Source: Sapria himalayana (taxonomy: Eukaryota; Streptophyta; Magnoliopsida; Malpighiales; Rafflesiaceae). From it: 64,000 nt of DNA. Below, piece after piece: positions 24,640 through 37,959 of the stretch. The translations under genes and the position numbers were made by a program. The stretch spans positions 1,026,001-1,090,000 of the forward strand of contig JAREIK010000500.1 of NCBI GenBank assembly GCA_029783825.1, written 5' to 3'. The first letter of the stretch is position 1. Each line of letters opens with the position of its first letter. The notes under the pieces are model-generated. The model made no database searches. It was not told where the DNA came from and saw only the letters and a list, made by a program, of their open reading frames with translations.

Positions 24640-25090
24640 TCAATAAAAACTCTTGACGAAGTTTAAAGATCTAATAATTTTTATGATACCTTGGATAACA
24701 ATATTGGTAAGCACATACTCTAAAAGGAATTATAAAATTTAGGATCGAGTATCAACTTAATATCTTTATGAATAGCACAAAGATTAAACCTCGGTGAGAT
24801 CACTCCTCCCTCACTCTCACTACAAATGATTGATTGATCATAAATTTGCCCAATATGTATTATTGAAGATGTGTTAGTTAAGGTTGATACATTTATTTTT
24901 CCATGAATTTTGTAGTGTTGGAAATGAAGGAAGAACAACATGCTCAATTAATTTAGAGGTCACTTTTTTTAACCAATTGACAAACTCTCATTGATGTCAA
25001 GAAGAAAGAGCTCATGCTTCACATAGGTGAGGTGCAAGTGAAATTCAAATTTTATAAAGACATGCAAAGTCCATACAATGATGAGAAAGA
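24640..25090 (+). pseudogene. Gypsy aspartic protease remnant (+ strand)
   Basis: The reading includes GSSINLISL near 24745, KLNLGEI, EDVLVKVDTFIFP (about 24865-24905), then IDVKKKELMLHIGEVQVKF (24993-25050). These follow the order of the retropepsin domain of Athila/Tat-type gypsy elements. The catalytic Asp region precedes GSSINL but is damaged. It lies downstream of gag as expected. Confidence 0.75.
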
Positions 25091-26800
25091 ATATTATAGG
25101 ATAGATAACCTCCTTCATACTACAAATTAACAAAATTTAAAATTTAGGTGGAAAGATTTTGAAGACTGCTAGCCTAATAAAAATGAGAAAGATAACATAG
25201 AAGAGGAATTATGGAGCTATGAAAGTAAAATTGAGACTAAGAAGAATGATTGCGATGAAATCATGACATTTTTCAAAGTTGCGACTTCATAAGGGTCCAA
25301 AGAAGCATACTTCGGAGTGGCAAAAAAGGAATGAAAAAAATGTCCAAATTCTCATCACATTTGTATAAAGAAAATGACGTAGAGGAAAGAAAACTCTAAA
25401 GAAGAAACATACACATGCACAAGAGAAAAGATGAGAAAACATACAATTGTAAGGAAAGAAAAATCACTAGGAACTTTTTAGATTGTTATAGTGCATCGCA
25501 TTGCTTCATCTTAGCTCTTTTCTATTACATTTACAAAAAATACTTAAGTTTTAATAAGATTTTTTGTTTCTATTTAAATCATGTACCTTAATATCAAATT
25601 ATTTATGTCAATAAATCATTTACTTAAGGTATATTAATGAGTATCATTAAAATAGAATAAATCATATTGAATGATAATCAAAGTTAACATGACATAATTT
25701 GATGAGTATTAATAATGAAAACGATGGTTTGAGTTGTTATTATTAAATACACATCACTATAAAATAATTAAATGTTATCATAAATAATCAAAAACTATCA
25801 AAATATATCACATTACATCCATCTTATATTCATAAAAATATTGAACATCTTGGAAACACAATCAAGAAAATATTTAGCAGCATGGAAACACAAGAAAGAA
25901 AATATTTAGCAGCATGGAAACACAATCAAGAAAATATTGAATCACATCAAAAATATAAGATTAAAATGCAACCATACTTTCTTTTAACACAATTAAAAAA
26001 AATGCTTAGTGACATACATATAATATATATCATTATTATTAGTATTATTAGTATTAGTATCATCATTATCAAAACACACATTTGATATTATAGGGGTTGA
26101 TCATGTGAATTCAATTTGCTAAGCTGTGTGATCTTCCAAAAAATATAATGGATACATGTCTTTGTTTATTGTATGCATATATATATTTTTACTAGTCAAT
26201 CTCTTCTTCTATATTTTTCATCAATTTTTTAATTTAAATATTTTTTTCATTAAAATTATGTGTGATCTCTTTTTCTCATGTCCATAACATGTAAGACGTA
26301 GCTCTCAAAGATTATCCCTCCTAAGTTTGATGACAAGATATTTTATAATCTTATATTTTTGAATTTTTCTTTGCAAGTTTTCTGATACATCCATCCTAGC
26401 ATATGCATATCTATTTTGATCATGTTTTGAGTATCATATCTTGTAATAGCACAATATTCTAAAACATAAAGGTGGAAAAGTATAATAATTATGTTGTCGA
26501 TTTTTTTGAAAAAATCTATTAGTTCTTTTTATATTAGATAAGACTCATTACATCAGCCTTCATTTAATTTCCCTAACTTCAATCACTTGGTATATCTTTC
26601 TAAAATGCCACTACCTTGTAAATTATATATCATAAATACAAAAAAAATCATATTTTAACATCTTAATACTTATAATTTAAATTGTATTGTTTCTATAAAC
26701 TAAATCAAAACTAAAGTCACAAACAAGATATTCATTCTTTAATTAGATAATTTAAAATCTATGCCCTCTCTTCCTCAAAAATGTCTTCCTAGATCTCCAC
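25091..26800. other. Unassigned sequence with a 37-bp minisatellite
   Basis: No reverse transcriptase or integrase motif could be recognised here, although the preceding protease would lead one to expect them. A minisatellite of about three 37-bp copies (AGCAGCATGGAAACACAA word) lies at about 25847-25945. Confidence 0.5.
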
Positions 26801-26829
26801 ATCTACATCTTACATCCATCTCATTTATA

Positions 26830-27472
26830 TAAATATAAATGTGTGTGTGTGTACTATTGTATATAAATATACAATAATATATAACTATATTTGCAAACAC
26901 ATACATACTTTCATAAATAAACATACAACAATATATATCTATATTGTCAAACACATACATACTATTGTATGTATATACACGTACTAATATATATCTATTT
27001 ATATATACATATATATTATTATGTATGTATATACATATAAACATAAGAATATATATATATATATATATATATAAGTATATATTTGTGTGTGTGTGTGTGT
27101 AGACATGCATAGTTACCATACAATATGGACACATCCTAGATGTAACTGGAGGAAGAATTCAGAGGAAGGCCCATGGCCTGGTAGGAATAATAATGGTGTG
27201 GGCCTAGGCTCGACCTAGGTTCAAATTAGAAAAGACTAATCACTATCATAAAAAGATAACATGGATAAAAAATATATATCAACACATTTATACTACTATA
27301 TATGCATGTGGATATGCATATTAACACATGCCATATATACTATTGTATATAAATATAAAAAAATATATACTTATATTTTCAAACACACACATACTTTTGT
27401 ATGTATATACACATACTAATGTATATATATTTATACTAAAATGTGTGTATATACATATAAACATATGGGTAT

Positions 27473-27504
<32 letters not shown>

Positions 27505-28324
27505 TAATGTGTGTGTCTCTATTTGTGTAGACACCCACATATTACCATACATATCAACACATCCCAGATATATCTAGAGGTAGAATAAAGAGGAAGGCGC
27601 ACAACCCCATGGGAGTAATAATGGCGTGGGCCTAAGCTCGACTTAGGTAAAAATATGAGAAGACCAACCATTAGCATAAACAAATAAAAAAAATAATATA
27701 TATATATATATATATATATATCAATATGTATATACTACTATATATGCATATCTGTGTGTGTGTGTGTGTGTAATAATATATATAAATAGTAGTATGTACA
27801 CACACATATAGTGTTGCACACACACACACACTATTGTAAACAAACACACACACACACACTACAAATACACACACATACTATTGTAGACACACATATACTA
27901 TTGTGCATATATAGACACACACACACACAAACACACACACATATGTGTGTGTTTGTGTGTGTGTGTGTCAATATACACGTAGTTACTATTGTATGTCTAT
28001 ATACACACACACACACACATATAAACTATTATATTTATGAGTGTGTATATGTATGTGTATATATATAGTAATATATAAATAATAGTATAGACACAAACAT
28101 ATATAGTACTCTAATTTTACTCACAGATATACTATTGTGTATATATATGTGCCCGTGTGTGTGCATGTGTGTGTGTCAAGATACACATATGCTATTGTGT
28201 GTGTGTGTGTAATTAATTATTTATTTATTTATTTATGAAAGATTATAAACACACACACACACACTATTGTATATATATACGTGCTTGAAAATAGGTGAGA
28301 ATATATATACTTATATACTATATG

Positions 28325-28359
<35 letters not shown>

Positions 28360-28365
28360 GTGATG
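26830..28365. repeat. Complex CA/TG and TA microsatellite field with a duplicated 430-bp unit
   Basis: Runs of (TG)n, (CA)n and (TA)n alternate for 1.5 kb. Two non-simple blocks with the same content, about 27140-27300 and 27560-27740, share GAGGAAGGC, AATAATGGYGTGGGCCTA and GCTCGACYTAGGT, followed by similar AT stretches ending TACTACTATATATGCAT. The field therefore contains a tandem duplication with a period of about 430 bp. All long open frames here are simple-repeat artefacts. Confidence 0.85.
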
Positions 28366-28739
28366 CCACGTAAGATACTAACATGGAGGGCTAGAACAGC
28401 ATTTAATGGATTAAAAGCTTAATTAAATTGAAGTACACCAAATGACAATTACTTTTAGCTTTGAGATACTTGTTTGCAATTTTAAAGATTTGTGATTTTA
28501 AAAATCAAATATTTAAATTTTGGTGTATGAGAACATCGTACCTATATTATTTTGTTATATTTTATATAATTTATTTTTATAAATTTTTGTATTCATGATA
28601 AATATTTTGTTTTTATAGGTTAGCCCTTCCTCCCATAAAGTATCTTCCTCTAAAACAACCTCTTTTAATGTACAAAATTTTTGGTGACACCCAATTCTTG
28701 TTAATACAATCATATAAATTCATAATGTATATAAATTTT

Positions 28740-29115
28740 GGCCATTGTTTACTGAAGGCCTTCTAAATGAATTTGTAGTTGCATGTCATCAAAGACTTTG
28801 TTCCTTTCAAAGGTTCGGCAATGAGATGCTATGAGCAAGGACCTGCACTTTTTCAATGCATCTAAGGGTTGGCTTTTGGCCATTATATTTTAAAAGAAAA
28901 TAAAATTTTTTATTGAATAACAATACAAAATAAACTAATAGGTAAAAAAAGGAGTACTTTTTGTTTGTTGAAGGCCTTCTAAATGAATTTGTAGCTGCAT
29001 GTCATCAAAGACTTTGTGTACTAGCCAAATGGTCCTCCTTTCAAAGGTTGAGCAATGAGATGATATGAGCAAGGACTTGCACTTATTTAATGCAACAGAG
29101 GGTCAGCTTTGGTAT
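28740..29115 (+). repeat. Two-copy direct repeat of about 220 bp
   Basis: A phrase beginning GAAGGCCTTCTAAATGAATT is found at about 28755 and again at about 28972. The similarity continues through GCATGTCATCAAAGACTTTG, TTCAAAGGTT and GAGCAAGGAC. The source of the unit is unknown. DNA between 29116 and 29990 is featureless and AT-rich. Confidence 0.75.
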
Positions 29116-29999
29116 CACGCTGTTGATTTAATCATCAAATATGTCACCAAGATTGTAGCTACAATATTGGTGACATATGTGTCCCAATCGCATGAACATG
29201 ATAGCTTATGTAGTAATTATCATGGGAAAGCATATCCGGTGTCTTGAAAATCGAACTCATGTTGATGGAGTTACGACATTTATTACCTTTTATTGATTAG
29301 ACTAATATGAAAGTGGTTTACCATCTCCACATTGCTGATTAAAGCTAAGATGCAAGAATTTTTTTTTTCCATATGATATTGTTCAAAAAACTATGTTGAA
29401 GGAATTATTCTTTCATGTGTAATAATTATTCATTGATGATTTTGCAAACTTTTTACCTATGCTATTTTAGTAGTTGAGAGATTAAAAAAATAATTCTGAT
29501 GTAACATGAGCAATATTTTTTATTATTAAAATTAGAAATTTTCATGAAAATCACTTTATCATGATGAACTATTCCTAATCCACTAGAAGTTTTTTTCTTT
29601 TTTTTTTTAATAGTTGATATATGGACATGTTAATATGAAGCTTATTAATGTATCATATACATCATTGTATGCACTAATTTACAAAATAATAAAAAAAATA
29701 TCTAACATTTTTAACCATAATATAAAACAAGTCAAAAACATTGATTTATATAGAGACAAGAATAATATAATAAACAAACATTATAAATTATTTACTTGCA
29801 ATTAATTATGTATTTTGAAAAAATTATATTTCAATGATTTTAAAAAAATGTATTTCCCATGAAATATCTTCATCATTGATTTTTAAACAAATTATTATAT
29901 TTTTTTCTTTATAATCATGACCCAACTTATCCATCAATAAAAAGATTATCGAATATTATTTAATTATTAATTGATGTGTTTTGTGAGACAATTCTTTTG

Positions 30000-31977
30000 G
30001 TGATAATTATTTGGTATATAAACTATAGAATATTCTTGTATATTTGTGATTGTATTTTATAATGTATAAGCATAAAAATGGTCATAATTAGATATATTTC
30101 ATTATTATTGGAATTTTGGTATATTTTGATTAATATTAGTAAAATTGATATATTTTTGGAGATATTTGATGACTTTGTGATTTATGGGTCATCAAGTAGT
30201 TTGGGTATCTAATCTTGGCTAAAACTCTACTTATATAGTCATGATAATTTGTTACCATAATTATACAATCTTATCAACATAATCCTTTAATTATGTAATA
30301 CATTTTTTGGCTATGATATTACTATGAAATTGTAGTCATACTTATCTCATATCAATTAAGTGACTGTGATATTAATTTCATGTCGTAATAACCAAATATT
30401 CTACTATTGCTAAAAGTTGCAATCACTTTCTAATATCATGATTTTATATTTATCAAAATTTTGTATTCTTAAGTCAATGTCACGACCTCTTACAAAATCA
30501 TTACTTTTTAACTACAAAAAATTATAAAACCAAAATTACTCAGGCCAAAATTATAATAATTATGCAGTAGTTAGCATCATGACTTTTAAACACTGAATAT
30601 TACAAAGGGCATTTACTCAAGCATAGTTACTTTCCAAGGCTTTGACTCTTGCCCTCAATAGAATGCAAAACCATGATTTTGATATACAAGCTAATTGTCA
30701 ATACAAAGGACATATAAAATGTGAGATATGTCAAAGCAAGATCCAAGATAATTTTTAGTGTCGTAGTCATATTATCCACAAGAGAAACCATTCCCAACAC
30801 TATGACAGTGTTATACATAAGAGAGACCATTCTCTATGTCACAGTCATTCTCAAAATCAAGACCATATCATGCACAAGTGGTTATTCCCATTGTCATAAT
30901 GATTCTTAGTGTCATGGTCATATTATGCATGAGAGAGATTATTTCTAGTGTCGTGGCCATTTATAGCATCTACTACTAGATGATGAATATGAGAGACCAA
31001 TATCAATGTCATGGTCAATTCCTAGTATCACAACTTAGAGGTATCAAATAGGTTGGGCTGCCTATGCATGGCCTGGTTCAACAGAACCTGACTTGACATA
31101 GCACAATCTAGAACAGAGTCTCAGGTCAAGCCAAGCTACCCCTTGGTATGGTTCATGTCATGCTAGGCCAGCATGAACCATGCCTCATGCTAGGACAAGC
31201 ACGACCTATTTGTCTAGCCCAACGTCATGGTAAACAGGTCTAGGTGACTGCCTTACGGGATCCCCATTGGGCGGTCATGCGAGCCATTTTAGTTTTTTTA
31301 AAATTCAACCACCCAACTACTAGGGTGGCCATTATTTTTAAAAATGCAGCCACATGGCTGATTTTAATTGGTCACTCATGTGGCATTTTTTTATGCACAA
31401 CATGGTCGGCACAACCATGCCCACTATGTCATGCTGGGCTGGCAGACCATGCACCGTGCCATGCTTGGCATGACGTGGGATTTTAACTATGCCTAGCATG
31501 GCATGGGATTTTAACCGTGCCTAGCATGACATGGGATTTTAACCGTGCCTAGCATGACATGAGATTTTAACTGTGTCGTGTATGACATGACCTATTTGAC
31601 ACCTCTACCACAACTTTATGTCACATAGAAAAAAATACAAGTTGCAGACACTTCCCAATGGTATGACTTCATGTTATAGAAATATTGAGATCCATTCCGA
31701 AGTTATGGATACTTTTTAAATTCATGACCTCAAACTCAAAAGATCAAGAAAAAAATTACAATACCTTTCAACTTAGAGATATTGGGAAAATATTTTTTCC
31801 AATATCAAGAATATACAAGTGGAAAGAGAATAAATCACAAAAATCTTTTTCTTCTCCATGAATCAATGAATAGGCAAGACATATCAAACAACCCTAAGGG
31901 TGATTTTCTCACCCATGGAGGATCCACAAGCAAGTAATGAATGCAAGACATAAATTAGATCCTAGAGTTGCGAGGCA
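30000..31977 (+). repeat. Gypsy pol-LTR spacer and polypurine tract (+ strand copy)
   Basis: Homologous in the same orientation to 57000-58313, the sequence just before the 3' LTR at 58314. Shared blocks include TTTGGTATATAAACTAT, ATATTTTTGGAGATATTTG and the final GATCCACAAG to CTAGAGTTG segment. It ends in a polypurine-type tract (TAGAGTTGCGAGGCA, 31963-31977). A hAT-like element at 31036-31607 interrupts it. It is rich in CATGAC-type words. Confidence 0.7.
31036..31607. mobile_element. hAT-like element in gypsy spacer, 572 bp
   Basis: Starts TAGAGGTATCAAATAGG and ends CCTATTTGACACCTCTA, good inverted ends. It is flanked by tcacaact (31028-31035) and ccacaact (31608-31615), a 7/8 match. Near its right end a 28-bp unit (GGGATTTTAACCGTGCCTAGCATGACAT, given here only as its key words GGGATTTTAAC and CCTAGCATG) is repeated four times at 31477, 31505, 31533 and 31561. 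Confidence 0.9.
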
Positions 31978-33171
31978 TGTTGTAACTTTGTTACTCTACC
32001 TAATTTAATCAATTAGGCAACGTCCAAAAATCTTATTAATTGAGATTCATAAGTGTATGAATTATATAAGTAATATAATAGACTTTTATTCAAATATGGA
32101 TCTCACATGGATTGTATCGACAATTCACTTATTCAACAAGGGATAACTCAATTTTAGTATAATAGATACTCAGATTATTAAACAAGCTTAGATCCTAGAT
32201 TTATTTATTTACTTTATGGGGTATCATTAATTCATTTAATATATATTATGTCAGACAAATAATAAAGGTTGGTCATTATGCAATGATCTTTTGTCCTTAT
32301 AGCATAAAAGGTAGTTCTCACCATTTAGCTCTTCCCAATGGTGGTCCCCTCTTAGCTATCCCCTCGGTATATTACCACTAAGACAATAATTTATCCATGA
32401 ATGAGGATCATTCAAAATTCCATACTATTTAGGCAAGTTCATCAACTACCCTTGATGGCTGATTTATATGAACACTTTTATTTATTAGCCTCTATTATTA
32501 TAACGACCAATGATTAGCATGCTTTATAAGCATTTGTACTATCATTATTAATGTATGCTACCTTCAAGTCTTACTAGGAGGAACCATATGTGTAGAAGGA
32601 ATTCACAAGGATCATCGTCATCTTGTGAGTCACCATATACTCACTCATGTCTTGAGGATTACCTACCATCATCCTTCTCAATAATAATGTGACTGTCATA
32701 GAGAATGTTCTATATAGCATACATCTCAATTGAAAACTAGTTCTTATAAGATTTTTAAAATAGAATGGTATGTAAAAGTATTTGTATTTTTAGTTTTGTA
32801 AGAAGCATACTCATGATGATTAACATACCCAAACTTCAATGTTTGATATATAAGTTTATCTTATGTATTGTAATTGGAATGATTGTCACCAACTACCTAT
32901 CATATGCATGAGTGAATCTCATGGCTTGTTTGTCGACGTCCACCATGACAATCTCGCATAAATATATTATTAGTCAAAATGATAATTTAAGTTCTATTTA
33001 GTCAGCATCTATTAATATCCATAATATAAAATTAAAAATTTAATCAAATCATAAATGCATTAATCATTTAAACCAATTATATCACATAATTTATTATATA
33101 CAAACTATATACCATGATAATTTTATATAAATCATTGAATTAATTCCTAGAGAAGAGAGGTTTGAAATCTA
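31978..33171 (-). repeat. Single gypsy LTR shared by two converging internal regions
   Basis: A 1194-bp LTR of the same family as 58314-59660, in minus orientation. On the + strand it starts TGTTGTAACTTTGTTAC, the reverse of the LTR end (ACAAAGTTACAACA). It finishes at 33171, next to GGGGGCA in reverse, the polypurine tract of the minus copy. Its left neighbour is the polypurine tract of a + strand internal region (31963-31977). The two flanks are therefore inverted copies of one another rather than a direct target duplication. Confidence 0.75.
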
Positions 33172-35800
33172 TGCCCCCAAACTCTAGGGATTAGCATATT
33201 TTGTGCATCCATTGCTTGTTTTTTGAAACCCTAGAGAGTGTGAAATTTATGCCTAGGGTTCATAGTTGTTGTGGTTTTTTTTGTTTCGTGAGGGAGAAAG
33301 AAAAGAAAATGAGAGATATCTCAAAAATTCTCTAACTTTTACTTTTATACTTAGGTAGCTTTGTGCTACTATAAGTAGGAAGTCATGACTTTCAGTTAAA
33401 AGTCACTACTTTAGTCTTCATCTTTTCAATTTGAGGCCATGATTCAAAAATATAGTTGTGACTTTTTTTAACATCTTGATCTTTTTATAACACAAGATCA
33501 TGGCACTGATAATGACAATGACTTGGGCCTAATCTTTCTATAATACAAAGTTATGGAATTGTGAAATGGCCAAAGCTTCATACCTTCATCATTTGTAGTC
33601 CAAATATGGCCATGGTGCTTTGAAGTGGTTGTATAGTAGAGATGACTTCTCATATTTTTATATAGCTATGAAGTTGTGTGGAGGTTGTGATGATGACTTT
33701 TTATTCTCTCATATAAGCATATTTTCACCATGCTATTAGGATACCATTACATTTGCACATGGCTTGTACATACAAGTCATAGTTATGCATTCCTATGAGG
33801 ACAAAAGTCATGACCTTCAAAATGACTATACTTAAGTAATGTCCTCTATAATATTTAGTATCCCAAAAATCATGGCTTTAAATAATTATCATGACTTTGA
33901 CATGAGTACTATGGCTCTTTTATTTTCTATAGCTCAAAAGTTACCAATCAGTAAAAATGGTGTGGCTATGACTTGAGACTATCAATCTATATAAAAATAA
34001 AGTCACAACTCTATGAAATTAGCCATGCCCTTTAGTACCAATGGGTTACTTTGATGCTATGATAAAGAATTAATGTCATAGTAATTATAATTTTTGAGCT
34101 AAGTATAGCTATGACTCGATGATAATATTATAGTCATTGAGAATGTCATAGAGTAAAAAGATTTTGATAATGAATCATGGCATACAAGATTTTGCTAACG
34201 AGATGTTAGAATCATGGCATACAAGATTTTTCAATCACCATTTAGATAGAATTTTATTCAAGATTGGATGCTAAAACTATGAAAGACTTGTGGATCTATT
34301 TCCTCTGCTAAATACCGCCAAAAACTCATTAATTTTATAATTAGTCATCAGAGCTCTCCAAAATAGCAAAAATTATGAAATCAACATATATTTGCTCCAT
34401 TTCCACATATACATATTATTCTCATCTACTAAATATGCTAGAAGATATAGTTAATTTAATATCAGACAAACTTCCACTATAAAATAATTTCTTGTCCCCG
34501 AGCAATAACTTCTCCCTCTAAAAAAATATAAATATGCATCATCACCACAAATTACTATTGAGTATCATATGGTCTAAAAATAGTAAAGAAACTTCAAGCA
34601 AACATATTTATAGTTGTGGTAGGATTTGAGTTTTACGACTATACTTGTGGGTCATGAGGCATATGTATTTGGTTAAGTGATAGATATAAGTGTTTATTAC
34701 ATCATACATATAGAAAAAAAAGATTTATTGGGTTGTCTCCCAACTAGTGATATATTTAACATTCATAGCTAGACCATCAAAATCTCTTTAACTTCATCGA
34801 AGATCTCTGACATCCATGCAATTTTTTAAGTATATTGATTCACTTCCTTCTTGTTAGCCTTTTATCTTAGTCTTTCTTCAACTACACTCATTTTTAAGAT
34901 TATCTTCTCATTTGATAACATAACTTTAGTAAATTTCATGGCTTTTTCTTCTCTACTCTATAATCACTTATCAATTGTGATCCCCAAGGTCTTGGTGCAA
35001 AGTAATACCATGACTTTTACTTTAAGCTTGTCTTTTTCTTTTTCTTTCTATAAATCAAAAGTCATGACATTATAAATAGTCGTGAGTTAGTCATGCACCT
35101 TTTCCTTGCTCATATATTTTTGTAACTCCAAAGTTATGGTGCTATGCGTAGTCATGGCTTTATTTTTAAACTTCCGATGTTCAAATTATTTGTCTTCATA
35201 ATGTCACGGAGTTGAGCACAACCATTACTTTGTCTTCTATCTTTCCTTGTCCATTTTTATTCTAAATCACTAAAGTCATGGTGTTGGGCATAGCTACAAC
35301 TTTGTCTTCTATCTTTCCTTGACCATTTTCATATTGGAAGCCCAAATTTGCGACACTAAGCATAACCATAGCTTTGTCTTTGATTTTACTTTCCATTAAT
35401 TCTGTTTGCACCTAGTCTTTTTCGTTAGATGTCTATTATTCCTTAGAGTTATCATCATGAGACTTTTTAAAGGTTGAAAGTTTGAAGAATGTTGTGACCT
35501 CATAGTAGTTATCTAACTTTGTTTTCTTATCTTCGCAACTTTGAAATAATTGTCTTCATTTTCATTGCTATCACACCTCTAAAGTTATTCCTCAATTTCA
35601 TTCACTACATCACACTCACACTTCCTAAGTTCTTCTTCTAATTTGTGAACTTTGTTTCTCTCACAACTGCAAAGTTCTATTTTCTAGCTCATACATATCA
35701 TCTTTATCTAGCTAGTAGTCTTCTGTAGAGTACTTCCACCAAAAATCTACTTACTATTGTAATGTGGCATAGAGTAGATTGTAAATTCTCTAATATTCTA
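33172..35800 (-). repeat. Gypsy spacer (minus copy) rich in CATGAC words
   Basis: Begins (minus strand) with the polypurine tract next to the LTR. 33172-33300 is the inverted counterpart of 31890-31977. 33650-34450 matches 51230-51960 in the same orientation. The DNA is dominated by GTCATGACTTT, TATGGCTTT and ATCATGG phrases and has no long open frame. No reverse transcriptase or integrase is seen. Confidence 0.65.
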
Positions 35801-35839
35801 TTTCATAGGTTTTTAGAGCTCATAAACCATTGAAAAGAT

Positions 35840-36260
35840 TAAACTTTACTTTTTCTATAAATGAAATGGAAAGTGAACTCAACCTTTTTAAAATCAATGA
35901 GGACTTTTCCCAAGGCCAAAAATAGATGTCCTAAAATTAATAGTATATATTGATCTCCTTCCATATCTAAAACAATAAAATCTACTAGAAAAATTAAAAT
36001 ATCAACCTTTATCAATACATTCTCGATGATTCTATTTGGGAAATTAATTATTCAATCTACCATTTAGAGTGAAAAAGATGTTGGAGTAATTTTATCAAAA
36101 TTTAATCTTCATGCAATAGATAGGAGCAACAAATTGAAACTTGATCTCAAGTACACAATATCTTCTAAAATATGTGATCCCTAATATATCAAAATTAGAA
36201 TTTAATCTTCATGCAATACATTTTCAGTAATTGTATTTGAATTATGACACTACACTTCTC
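35840..36260 (-). pseudogene. Gypsy aspartic protease remnant (minus strand)
   Basis: The minus-strand translation reads NRIIENVLIKVDILIF, then VDFIVLDMEGDQYILLILG and HLFLALGKVLIDF, the second half of an Athila/Tat-type retropepsin (family form VDFIVLDMEED then LILGRPFLATG). It is followed by EFTFHF. Upstream, the region of the catalytic Asp is broken by stops. This is the mirror partner of the protease at 24640-25090. Confidence 0.8.
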
Positions 36261-36799
36261 GATCATATTCATATTTTCATTTATCTCCAAATTTTTTTTA
36301 CTAGTCATTATCTAATAATAAATTTGATACGACATGGCATTTAGACTAGAGATTCGGAAAATGGAATATTAAATTCTAATTTCTGGTATATAAACAGAAT
36401 TTTTTTCAATTGTCCATCCAACTTCCTATTTCTAAATCATTGCAAAAATATAAGATTCATCAAAAATCTACCTTGACTTCATTCTAATCTATTTTTTTCT
36501 CACACATGCACACACACATTCTATCACTCTCTTTGACTTTGGGTAAGCTCCATTCGCACATCTGATTCTTCATCTCCATTTTTCTCCACTTTAAATGAAA
36601 CTTGATTTTGCACTACTTTTGGAATCATGGCTTTGTTACTATCATGGTTTCATAGTTATCATTTCTCTAGTCTTTTTTTAATGGGGATTGCTACTTCTTG
36701 AATAATTTTAAGTTAAGCCATGACTTTTAATGAAATTGCAGCCTTGTTACTCCCAAAAAATCTTGAATCCTCTTGTTCAAAATCATATTTTACCTTCAG

Positions 36800-37258
36800 A
36801 GTCATTGCTCCTAGATGAATCATAAAATTTTCACCTCCAAATTTTCTAGAATCATTCTATTCATATTGTCTTTGTAGCTCCTTTCCACTTCTAAGAAATA
36901 TTTAGGAATAATTCATATGATTTAGCTCTGTATCACTTGGTAATTCATTTGATCATCTTCTCTTTATTGATACAGCCAACTAACTAATGTGATGCTCAAT
37001 GTTCCTCATCATTGAATTTGTTTCATTCAAGTTAGCTTTGAGTACTCCTATTTGCTTGTCTTATTCATTGTTCTTTTTCTAAATTTTCGTTATAATGATT
37101 TTCACATTATTGTCCACAATTTTCTTTTCTTCTATTCCATATGGTTGAAAATGAAAACCAGAGCATTCTTGATTCAAGTAGTTCAATGTATTATTCCTTA
37201 TATTTCTTGGGGATTTTCTAATATGTTGCAACCTACTCACATATTTTTCATATGAAAT
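36800..37258 (-). pseudogene. Gypsy gag C-terminal remnant (minus strand)
   Basis: A minus-strand segment with NSMMRNIEHHIS and the following ELPSDTE corresponds to the NLEVQVGQ...LPSDTE part of gypsy gag that precedes protease. It is separated from the gag N-terminal part (37960-38640) by the solo LTR at 37264-37840. Confidence 0.7.
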
Positions 37259-37263
37259 ATTTT

Positions 37264-37840
37264 TGTTGGGCAATTTTGCTTCCACGTTTGTAAAATAACA
37301 AAGAATAATAAATGATATATCCACAACCACAATCCAAGCACGATATAATCAAAAATAGAATAGAAACCATAACAGAAACGCACAAAATAACGTGGTTCAC
37401 TATTCATTCAACACGACCAGCTACATCTACTGGAAAAATGCTTATGTGTTTACAGATTAAAACCAAAATAGTAGTCCAGAATATCTTATAGTTTATGTGT
37501 AGAAAATAGTCGCGATAAAAATCACGTAGAGAAAAGAAAACAGCGGAGATGAATAGTTCCACACACCGAAAAATCGCAGCCCAAAAACATAAAATAAAAA
37601 CAATTTATATTAATACAATTTCTCAGTTTAATTAACCGGAGCGAGTCGGATCACTCGGACGGGCTAGGCTTTGCTCCAAAAATTCTTTGGCCCACTGACC
37701 GGATAGAGGAACCTCCGTTATTGTGCTATTGCTGCATTCTCATCCTCTTTATATTTTTTTTCCTATACTTACATGAAAATTTTAAAATAGAAACATTTTA
37801 ATTATCCAAAAAATATAATCAAAACAAATTATATACAATA
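37264..37840 (-). mobile_element. Solo LTR (family C), minus orientation, 577 bp
   Basis: Homologous in reverse to 10042-10596; shared blocks include GAATGCAGCAATAGCACAATAA, GGTCAGTGGGYC, CCGAGTGATC and AGTAGATGTAGCTRGTCGTG. On the + strand it starts TGTTGGGCAATTTT and ends TATACAATA. An exact 5-bp duplication atttt flanks it (37259-37263 and 37841-37845). It inserted into a gypsy gag. Confidence 0.9.
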
Positions 37841-37959
37841 ATTTTCATGATTTCTCATGTTCAGAAGATGATATATTGGGACATTATTGTTTAATCAAAC
37901 ATATACTCTCTGTTCTGTATTTGATTTGTCTCTTCCATTTGATAAATGAGATTTAATTC

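Noticed and set aside
26775..28068. Several open frames of His-Thr or Cys-Val repeats
   Set aside because: Products of CA/TG and TA simple repeats without any codon-like constraint.
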